Under the pieces are notes generated by a model, which saw only the letters and a list, made by a program, of their open reading frames with translations, had not been told where the DNA came from and did no database searches. A stretch of DNA of 5,563 nucleotides. Origin: Alphaproteobacteria bacterium. GTDB lineage: Bacteria; Pseudomonadota; Alphaproteobacteria; Caulobacterales; Parvularculaceae. Location: contig JAUIEG010000206.1 of NCBI GenBank assembly GCA_030428745.1, positions 1 to 5,563 of the forward strand, in the 5' to 3' direction. Positions 1 through 4,927 of the stretch are shown here, one piece after another. Both the position numbers and the translations under genes were made by a program. The stretch's first letter is position 1. Every line of letters starts with the position of its first letter.

Positions 1-905
1 TGGAAGCGGGCGTGCCCGAAGGCGTCGTCAATCTGGTGCAGGGCGGGCGCGAAACCGGCGAGGCGCTGACTGGCGCCGATGTCGACGGCGTTCTGTTTAC
101 CGGCGGTGCCAAGACCGGCTTGGCCATCCACAAAATGTTCGCCGACCGCCTCGACGTTATTCTGGCGCTCGAACTCGGCGGCAACAATCCGCTGATCTGG
201 TGGGATGTGGATGATATCGAAGCAGCGGCGTTTACGGTTGTGCAGTCGGCGTTCCTCACCAGCGGCCAGCGTTGCACCTGTGCGCGGCGGCTCATCGTTC
301 CCGAAGGAGCGCAAGGCGACAAGGCGCTGCTGGCGCTTGGCAAGCTGACGGAACGACTGATTGTCGGCGCGCCTTTCGACGAGCCGCAGCCCTTCATGGG
401 CCCGGTGATCTCGCCGAAAATCGCAGAAAGCCTTGAGCGCGCATTCGATCAGTTGGTGGACCGTGACGCCGTGCCCGTAAAAAATCTTTCCGTGATCGAA
501 GACGGCAAGGCGTTCGTCTCTCCGGGGATCATTGACGTCACCATGTGCGCCGATGGCGTGCCCGATGAAGAACATTTCGGGCCGTTCCTCAAAGTCTATC
601 GCGTCAAGAATTTCGACGATGCGATCACCCGCGCCAACAAGACGCGTTTCGGCCTCTCTGCCGGCATTCTCACCGACGACAAGGCGAAATGGGAGAAGTT
701 CCTGGCCCTCTCGCGCGCCGGCATCGTCAACTGGAACCGCCAGACGACGGGCGCTTCCGGCGCCGCGCCCTTCGGCGGCATCGGCGACAGCGGCAATCAC
801 CGCCCGTCCGCATATTATGCCGCCGACTATTGCGCCTATCCGGTGGCGTCAATGGAAGGCGAGGGGTTGCTTTCCATGCCTGAGGGTCAGGTGGGGGTTA
901 AGTGA
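1..905 (+). CDS. astD: Succinylglutamate semialdehyde dehydrogenase, 5'-truncated by window edge
   Basis: This is the C-terminal part of AstD, the NAD-dependent aldehyde dehydrogenase that converts N-succinylglutamate 5-semialdehyde to N-succinylglutamate in the cytoplasmic AST route of arginine degradation. The reading frame is open from the first full codon (position 3, E-A-G-V-P-E-G) to TGA at 903-905, giving about 300 residues. Compared with the ~490-residue family, roughly 190 N-terminal residues lie outside the window. Seen here: the ALDH glutamate motif ELGGNNP (general-base Glu, codon 171-173), the nucleophile motif GQRCTCARR (Cys codon 273-275), the PDEEHFGP motif around codon 190 of the visible part, and a C-terminal block NWNRQTTGA...PFGGIGDSGNHRPSAYYAADYC. 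GNNP after the glutamate, CTCARR and GNHRPSA...ADYC are typical of AstD and separate it from generic ALDHs. The GTG at position 12 is an internal valine, not a start. The stop overlaps the astB start, so the two are cotranscribed. No frameshift or missing catalytic residue is visible. Confidence 0.95.
   Translation, partial: EAGVPEGVVNLVQGGRETGEALTGADVDGVLFTGGAKTGLAIHKMFADRLDVILALELGGNNPLIWWDVDDIEAAAFTVVQSAFLTSGQRCTCARRLIVPEGAQGDKALLALGKLTERLIVGAPFDEPQPFMGPVISPKIAESLERAFDQLVDRDAVPVKNLSVIEDGKAFVSPGIIDVTMCADGVPDEEHFGPFLKVYRVKNFDDAITRANKTRFGLSAGILTDDKAKWEKFLALSRAGIVNWNRQTTGASGAAPFGGIGDSGNHRPSAYYAADYCAYPVASMEGEGLLSMPEGQVGVK
889..904 (+). promoter_or_regulatory. astB ribosome binding site and GTG start inside the end of astD
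   Basis: AGGTGGG (889-895) matches the Shine-Dalgarno consensus in six of seven positions and lies 6 nt before the GTG at 902-904. That GTG overlaps the astD stop as GTGA (902-905), a layout typical of translational coupling. The site decides the astB start: the next residues, TYAEYNFDGLIGPTHNYAGL, align with the usual AstB N-terminus, so no upstream extension is needed. Confidence 0.7.
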
Positions 906-2209
906 CCTACGCCGAATACAATTTCGACGGCCTGATCGGACCCACGCATAATTATGCGGGGCTGTCTTTCGGCAATCTCGCATCGGCGACGAACGCCGGG
1001 GCTGCGTCGAGCCCGAAAGAGGCGGCGCTGCAGGGCCTTCAGAAAATGCGGGCGGCGATGGAGCTTGGCCTGAAGCAGGGCTTCCTGCCGCCGCAGGACC
1101 GCCCGCATTTGAAAACCCTGCGTGCGCTCGGATTTTCGGGCACAGATAAACAGATCATCGAAAAGGCGGGCAAAGCCGAGCCGCAATTGCTGGCGAACTG
1201 TTACGCCGCGTCGTCCATGTGGACGGCGAATGCGGGAACCGTGGCGCCGTCGCCGGATACGGGCGACGGCAAGGTGCATTTCACCGCCGCCAATCTCGCG
1301 GCAAATTTTCACCGCTCCATCGAAGCCGACACAACCGCGCGCGTGCTCGCGCATATTTTCGCAGACGATAAATATTTCACGCATCACCCGCCGCTGCCCG
1401 GCGCGATGCATTTCGGCGATGAAGGCGCGGCGAACCATGGCCGCCTTTGCGAAAGCCATGGCGACAGGGGCGTGCACCTTTTCGTCTATGGCGAGGACGG
1501 AGAAAAATTTCCCGCGCGCCAGAAAAAACGCGCCTCGGAAGCCGTCGCCCGCAATCACTTGCTTGATGCCGCGCAAACGATCTTCGTCGAACAGTCGACA
1601 ACCGCGCTCGATACGGGCGCATTCCATAATGACGTTGTCGGCGTCGCTAATGGAACGGTGCTGTTCCTCCATGAACAGAGCTTTGCAGACCGTGACGTGG
1701 CCTATAAGTCGATCCGCGAGGCGGCGCCCTTTGTCGAGATCATTGAAGCCCCTGCGAAAGACGTCTCCCTTGAGGACTGCATCAAGTCTTACCTTTTTAA
1801 TTCACAGCTTCTGACCCTTCCCGGCGGCGAGATGGCCCTCTTGCTGCCGCAGGAAGCGGAAGAGAGCCCACGGGTCAAAGCCTTCGTCGATGAGACTTTA
1901 TCGAAGAATAATCCCATCAACCGCGCGATCTATAAGGATGTGCGCGAGTCCATGAGGAATGGCGGCGGGCCCGCCTGTCTTCGCCTGCGCGTTGTTCTAT
2001 CGAAAGAGGAAGCCAAGGCGGCGAACCCGAACTTCATTCTAGATGAGACGCGCATCACGGCGCTCGAACAGTGGGTGAAAGCCCATTACCGCGATCGCCT
2101 GACGCCGGACGATCTACGCGATCCCAAACTCATGGAGGAGAGCTTCGCCGCCATGCAGGCGCTGACCGAGCTTCTCTCCATGGGCGCCTTTTACGATTTC
2201 CAGCGATAG
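902..2209 (+). CDS. astB: N-succinylarginine dihydrolase
   Basis: AstB hydrolyses N2-succinyl-L-arginine to N2-succinyl-L-ornithine, CO2 and two ammonia. This is the second step of the AST pathway in the cytoplasm, and the enzyme belongs to the amidinotransferase-like five-bladed fold. The protein is 435 residues, against about 447 in E. coli, and is complete. Family blocks are visible throughout: NFDGLIGPTHNYAGLSFGN (7-25), SSMWTANAGTVAPS (104-117), GDEGAANH (172-179), ASEAVAR (211-217), FHNDVVGVANG (241-251), YLFNSQLL (297-304) and NGGGPACLRLRVVL (353-366), ending in YDFQR. The expected catalytic triad is intact: Glu174, His242 and Cys359 (Cys codon 1976-1978). The main length difference from E. 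coli is a shorter loop near residues 197-205. It starts at GTG overlapping the astD stop, so it is the distal gene of an astD-astB unit; the upstream pathway gene astA would lie outside the window, as would astC and astE. Long open frames on the opposite strand across 887-1672 are antisense shadows caused by GC-rich codon use. Confidence 0.97.
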   Translation: MTYAEYNFDGLIGPTHNYAGLSFGNLASATNAGAASSPKEAALQGLQKMRAAMELGLKQGFLPPQDRPHLKTLRALGFSGTDKQIIEKAGKAEPQLLANCYAASSMWTANAGTVAPSPDTGDGKVHFTAANLAANFHRSIEADTTARVLAHIFADDKYFTHHPPLPGAMHFGDEGAANHGRLCESHGDRGVHLFVYGEDGEKFPARQKKRASEAVARNHLLDAAQTIFVEQSTTALDTGAFHNDVVGVANGTVLFLHEQSFADRDVAYKSIREAAPFVEIIEAPAKDVSLEDCIKSYLFNSQLLTLPGGEMALLLPQEAEESPRVKAFVDETLSKNNPINRAIYKDVRESMRNGGGPACLRLRVVLSKEEAKAANPNFILDETRITALEQWVKAHYRDRLTPDDLRDPKLMEESFAAMQALTELLSMGAFYDFQR

Positions 2210-2232
2210 CCGCCAGCCTAGATCGGTTAAAT

Positions 2233-2245
2233 GCGCCTCAGGCGT
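2233..2245 (+). terminator. Weak hairpin after astB, possible terminator
   Basis: A short hairpin begins 24 nt after the astB stop: GCGCC (2233-2237), loop TCA, GGCGT (2241-2245), four Watson-Crick pairs plus one G-T pair. It is followed by TCCCATTT rather than a true U tract, so it is a poor intrinsic terminator. Position is the main argument. A second small stem, TTCCG-GATCG-CGGAA (2300-2314), also lacks a T run. Either may be chance in GC-rich DNA, or termination may be Rho-dependent. Confidence 0.2.
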
Positions 2246-2384
2246 TCCCATTTCCGTGATCGCATCAAAACGCGACACGCGTCTACATCGTCTGTTTCAT
2301 TCCGGATCGCGGAACGCGTTTCAAAACTGTTAGGCGGGGTTCCCGGTAGGCACCGATTAAGATTTTCCGGCTAATTTTTAAGAA

Positions 2385-2405
2385 TTCACGGCCCGGCGCC
2401 GTGAG
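2385..2405 (+). other. GC-rich hairpin upstream of the histidine kinase gene
   Basis: TCACGGC (2386-2392), loop CCGGC (2393-2397), GCCGTGA (2398-2404) form a perfect 7-bp stem, extendable by one T-G pair (2385/2405). No T tract follows on the + strand, so it does not look like a terminator for astB. It ends about 20 nt before the Shine-Dalgarno-like sequence of the kinase and would lie in its 5' untranslated region if transcription starts upstream. It buries the in-frame GTG at 2401, which has no ribosome binding site of its own. The rest of 2210-2442 shows no gene, and I found no convincing -35/-10 pair. Confidence 0.35.
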
Positions 2406-2423
2406 AGCCCGTATCCGCCTATT

Positions 2424-2430
2424 GAGGGGA
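2424..2430 (+). promoter_or_regulatory. Probable ribosome binding site of the histidine kinase
   Basis: GAGGGGA is the only purine-rich Shine-Dalgarno-like sequence before the kinase. It is 12 nt from ATG 2443 and 3 nt from GTG 2434; neither spacing is ideal. It lies downstream of the GTG at 2401 and so argues against that longer start. Confidence 0.45.
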
Positions 2431-2442
2431 GCCGTGACAGCC

Positions 2443-4263
2443 ATGACAAAAGCCATGCCCGAGAGAGAGCGGGCCGGTGGAAAAGACTCGGCGTCGATTC
2501 TGTCTGGTTTGATCACAACGGCGCAAAGCCGTCGGCGGGAGTTCAAAACCCGGGTTGTTATTGCCGGCATTGGTACGCTGCTGCTGTGGGGGGCGATCAG
2601 TCATGTTTTATCCGCAGCATGGTTTGCAGCGATCATCGTTTCACAGCTCGTCGACGCTTATGCGTGGCGCGGGTTCACGGACAGTGCGCGTAAGCGGGCC
2701 CCGAGCAAAATTGAATGGTTCGCCATTTGCGCATCATCGACCCAGGCGACGTTGGTCTATTCGCTCTTTCCGGCGCTTCTCTGGCTGATGTGGGGCACGC
2801 CGGGCAAGGTGTTCGCGATCCTTTGGCTGGCGGGCGCACTTCTGCATGTGACGATGCACATGCATCATGAAAAGCGGACTTTCCTTTCGGCGATCACGCC
2901 TCACGCCATCTATTTTTTCGGCCTTCCGCTATACGCGCTCGTGACCGGCGCCGAGCCGGGCCGCGCTGGCGCTTCCGCCATCCTTCTGGCGGCCATCATG
3001 TATGTGTCGCATCTTGCCGTCACCTTTCGCGCTTATGAAGCATCAAGCGCCGATATGCGTTCCGAACGCGAACGCGCTGAAGAGCGTCAGGCGCTGGCGG
3101 AACATGCGAACCAGGCGAAGTCTGCGTTTCTCGCGAATATGAGCCATGAAATCCGGACGCCCATGAACGGCATTCTCGGCATGGCCGCGGCGCTTGAAGA
3201 CACCAAGCTGACGCAGACGCAACAGGAAAAGCTCAAGATCGTGCGCGATTGCGGCGATCTCTTGATGATGGTGCTGAACGATCTTCTCGACTTCTCCAAG
3301 ATTGAGGCGAACAAGATCGAGCTTGAAAAGGCGCCGTTTTCCTTCAGTGAGATCGCGCGCAACGTGGAAAGCCTTCACGCCCTGAAGGCGAAGCAAAAAG
3401 GCATTGATTTTCGCGTTGAGTGTGACGGCGATGCGGATGCTATGCGCATTGGCGACGGTCATCGGATTCTTCAGGTGCTGTATAATCTGGTCTCCAACGC
3501 TATCAAATTCACCGAAAGCGGCGCAGTGCTGATGCGCATCACGGCGCCACGCGCGGACGGCGATCACACGGTCATCGAGGTGAAAGATTCCGGCATTGGC
3601 ATGTCCCCCGATCAGATCGCCCGGATTTTTGACCCGTTTACGCAAGCTGACGTTACAACGACACGCAAATTCGGCGGCACCGGGTTGGGTCTTTCCATCG
3701 CCAAGGGGTTGGTGACAGCTATGGGCGGCGAGATTTCAGTGCGCTCGACAATGGGCGCCGGCTCAATTTTCACAGTCTCTTTTCCGGCGCCGCTGGCGAA
3801 TGTCGATGACACGGCCGAAGCGGTTGAGGCTTCCGGCGCCGTTGCGCTGAAACCGCAAAAAGGCCTGCGCATACTCGCTGGCGAAGACAATGCGGTGAAT
3901 CAGGCCGTGTTGAAGGCGTTTCTTGATCAGCGCGGGCACAGAACGCTTTTCGCGGCCGACGGCCTTGAGACTGTCGCCGCCTTCAAGCGTGATAAATTCG
4001 ATGTTGTGTTAATGGATATATCCATGCCGCGTCTGGACGGCCCTGAAGCCATGCGTCAGATCCGCTTTCTTGAACGTGAGCTTGTCGCAGGCAGACCGAC
4101 GCCGATTATTGCGATCTCGGCCCACGCTATGCGTCAGCAGATCGAGGAATTTCTAGAGATGGGCTTCGATGGCTATGTGACGAAGCCGATCCGCGCTCAG
4201 GAGTTACATGCCGAGATTGATCGCTTGACAGCGCCGCCAGACGCCGTTGCGAGCGTTGCCTAA
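2443..4263 (+). CDS. Membrane-bound hybrid sensor histidine kinase with C-terminal receiver
   Basis: This is a 606-residue hybrid kinase that should autophosphorylate on His and pass the phosphate to its own receiver Asp. After a basic cytoplasmic N-terminus there are about six hydrophobic spans (roughly residues 37-55, 58-76, 91-117, 122-139, 149-168, 176-194) with very short loops. A charged helix (about 202-226, SERERAEERQALAEHA) follows. HisKA covers about 228-292 with the H-box FLANMSHEIRTPMNGILGM (His235, codon 3145-3147). HATPase_c covers about 336-450 with the N-box YNLVSNAIKF (Asn352), G1 DSGIGM (382-387), F-box FDPFTQAD (396-403) and G2 GGTGLGLS (411-418). The receiver covers about 475-596 with the acidic pair Glu481-Asp482, phosphoacceptor Asp525 in VLMDISMP (codon 4015-4017), Ser559 and Lys581 (TKP). 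All catalytic residues are present. No PAS, HAMP, CHASE or large periplasmic domain is visible, so the signal is unknown and may be sensed within the membrane. There is no HPt domain, and no separate response regulator in the window. Start choice: ATG 2443, with GTG 2434 and GTG 2401 (620 residues) as alternatives. A link to the ast genes is not shown by sequence. Confidence 0.92.
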   Translation: MTKAMPERERAGGKDSASILSGLITTAQSRRREFKTRVVIAGIGTLLLWGAISHVLSAAWFAAIIVSQLVDAYAWRGFTDSARKRAPSKIEWFAICASSTQATLVYSLFPALLWLMWGTPGKVFAILWLAGALLHVTMHMHHEKRTFLSAITPHAIYFFGLPLYALVTGAEPGRAGASAILLAAIMYVSHLAVTFRAYEASSADMRSERERAEERQALAEHANQAKSAFLANMSHEIRTPMNGILGMAAALEDTKLTQTQQEKLKIVRDCGDLLMMVLNDLLDFSKIEANKIELEKAPFSFSEIARNVESLHALKAKQKGIDFRVECDGDADAMRIGDGHRILQVLYNLVSNAIKFTESGAVLMRITAPRADGDHTVIEVKDSGIGMSPDQIARIFDPFTQADVTTTRKFGGTGLGLSIAKGLVTAMGGEISVRSTMGAGSIFTVSFPAPLANVDDTAEAVEASGAVALKPQKGLRILAGEDNAVNQAVLKAFLDQRGHRTLFAADGLETVAAFKRDKFDVVLMDISMPRLDGPEAMRQIRFLERELVAGRPTPIIAISAHAMRQQIEEFLEMGFDGYVTKPIRAQELHAEIDRLTAPPDAVASVA

Positions 4264-4280
4264 CGCGCGTCGACAAACTA

Positions 4281-4300
4281 ATTATCTTCTAACGGATAAT
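4281..4300. repeat. AT-rich inverted repeat at the convergent gene junction
   Basis: ATTATC (4281-4286) and GATAAT (4295-4300) are perfect inverted repeats separated by 8 nt. They sit between the stop of the kinase (4261-4263) and the last codons and stop of the minus-strand regulator (4289-4291). Only 25 nt separate the two genes, so any terminator must overlap coding sequence. The stem is AT-rich and has no adjoining T run on either strand, so it is at best a weak bidirectional terminator. A second small stem, GCGTT-GCCT-AACGC (4253-4266), spans the kinase stop codon. Confidence 0.25.
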
Positions 4301-4765
4301 GGACTGCGGCAGCGGCGTGACGACCTTGCGGGCGACCTCGCGCAACGTGAAACTTGATTCAACCGTTGCAATATTTGGCATACGGAGCATTGTTTCCGAC
4401 AGGAAGGTTTCATAAGTCGCGAGCGACGGCACCACAACGCGAATGAAGTAGTCGAACTTGCCGGTAACGAGATAGCACTCCATCACTTCTTCGCGGTTCT
4501 TTATGGCGGTTTCAAATTCCCTGAGCGTTTTGTCGTCTTCGCGCTCGAGCTTGACCAGAATGATCACCGTGACATTGACGCCGAGCGCCTCACGATTGAT
4601 CTCGGTGCGGTAGCCCTTGATGATCCCTTCGGTCTCTAAGCGTCTGAGACGCCGAAGGCAGGGGGTCGGCGACAGGCCCACCCGTTCTGCGAGTTCGGCA
4701 TTGGTGATCCGGGCGTTTTCCTGAAGGTGTTTCAGGATCTTGTGGTCGATATGGTCGAGCTTCAT
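4289..4765 (-). CDS. Lrp/AsnC-family transcriptional regulator, BkdR-like
   Basis: This is a 158-residue feast/famine regulator, full length for the family. The N-terminus MKLDHIDHKILKHLQENAR leads into a winged helix-turn-helix (about residues 22-45, TNAELAERVGLSPTPCLRRLRRLE) and the wing EGIIKGYRTEI. A C-terminal RAM/AsnC ligand-binding domain (about 65-145) carries the glycine-turn motif VTGKFDYFIRV (100-110) and EVMECYLV. LSPTPC and EVMECYLVTG resemble regulators of the BkdR group, which control branched-chain amino acid catabolism; this is family knowledge recalled without alignment. An in-frame ATG at 4801 would add 12 residues, but it lies inside a TATAAT box and a palindrome. The start at 4765 gives the normal Lrp N-terminus, although its Shine-Dalgarno (GAAAGCGG region) is weak. 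The gene is divergent from an amino acid dehydrogenase, its most likely target together with its own promoter, and it ends convergent with the kinase gene. These proteins normally act as dimers and octamers with an amino acid effector, here plausibly leucine or another branched-chain amino acid. Confidence 0.93.
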   Translation of the reverse strand: MKLDHIDHKILKHLQENARITNAELAERVGLSPTPCLRRLRRLETEGIIKGYRTEINREALGVNVTVIILVKLEREDDKTLREFETAIKNREEVMECYLVTGKFDYFIRVVVPSLATYETFLSETMLRMPNIATVESSFTLREVARKVVTPLPQSIIR

Positions 4766-4794
4766 AGGTCCGCTTTCACTAATCCGTCCTGTAT

Positions 4795-4811
4795 TTAGCA
4801 TTATATGCTAA
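4795..4811. promoter_or_regulatory. 17-bp palindromic operator candidate for the Lrp/AsnC regulator
   Basis: TTAGCAT (4795-4801), TAT (4802-4804), ATGCTAA (4805-4811) is a perfect 7-bp inverted repeat with a 3-nt centre. The inner 15 bases (4796-4810) agree at 13 of 15 positions with the published E. coli Lrp consensus YAGHAWATTWTDCTR; both mismatches are in the AT core. It lies in the region between the regulator and the divergent dehydrogenase, about 30 nt from the regulator start, and contains the regulator's TATAAT box. Binding here would block RNA polymerase at the regulator promoter (autorepression) and could influence the dehydrogenase promoter 25-55 nt away. The palindrome and its position are seen; who binds it is inferred. 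Confidence 0.7.
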
Positions 4812-4827
4812 CCGTCAAGCGGCCAAG
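4800..4827 (-). promoter_or_regulatory. Probable promoter of the Lrp/AsnC regulator
   Basis: On the minus strand a perfect TATAAT (4805 down to 4800) is preceded, with a 16-nt spacer, by CTTGGC (4827 down to 4822). That differs by one base from the CTTGAC form common in alphaproteobacterial housekeeping promoters. Transcription would begin near 4793, leaving a leader of about 28 nt before ATG 4765. The -10 box lies inside the palindromic operator candidate. Confidence 0.5.
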
Positions 4828-4828
4828 C

Positions 4829-4867
4829 CCTATATTTGACCGGAAGCGCTCGACGGAAAGGTATAGG
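4829..4867 (+). promoter_or_regulatory. Possible dehydrogenase promoter region with a spaced inverted repeat
   Basis: TTGACC (4836-4841) is a good -35 match. The best -10 is TATAGG (4862-4867), at a long 20-nt spacing, so the promoter would be weak or dependent on an activator. CCTATA (4829-4834) and TATAGG (4862-4867) are perfect inverted repeats about 33 bp apart centre to centre, close to three helical turns. This fits a side-by-side dimer site but may be chance. The transcript leader would be about 55 nt. Confidence 0.3.
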
Positions 4868-4913
4868 AACCCTCCCATTCTGGCTGACTTGGGCGCAGGG
4901 CTCGCGGCTGTAT

Positions 4914-4920
4914 GGAGGAA
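4914..4920 (+). promoter_or_regulatory. Strong ribosome binding site of the dehydrogenase
   Basis: GGAGGAA lies 7 nt before ATG 4928. It is the best Shine-Dalgarno sequence in the window and fixes the dehydrogenase start. Confidence 0.85.
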
Positions 4921-4927
4921 GTTCCCG

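Noticed and set aside
12..14. GTG as an astD start codon
   Set aside because: The frame stays open to the window edge and the upstream residues E-A-G continue the AstD alignment; this is an internal valine.
887..1672. 261-codon open frame on the minus strand
   Set aside because: It lies entirely antisense to astB apart from a few bases, its translation is Arg/Ala-rich and low in family-like features, and astB on the other strand has an intact catalytic triad. It is a shadow of GC-rich codon bias.
1122..1814. 230-codon open frame on the + strand within astB
   Set aside because: It is an alternative frame of astB, with a highly Arg/Ser/Pro-rich composition typical of out-of-frame reading.
2327..2380. 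Possible kinase promoter (TAAGAT at 2358-2363)
   Set aside because: No acceptable -35 lies at 16-18 nt; AT-rich intergenic DNA easily gives such matches.
2401..2403. GTG as the kinase start
   Set aside because: No Shine-Dalgarno precedes it and it sits in a GC-rich stem; the purine-rich sequence at 2424-2430 favours 2434 or 2443.
3043..3645. 200-codon open frame on the minus strand
   Set aside because: It is antisense to the HisKA and ATPase parts of the kinase, whose motifs are all intact, and it lacks a ribosome binding site or recognisable protein features.
4813..4818. TTGACG on the minus strand as the regulator -35 box
   Set aside because: It is only 7 nt from TATAAT, too close for a sigma-70 promoter; CTTGGC at 16 nt is preferred.
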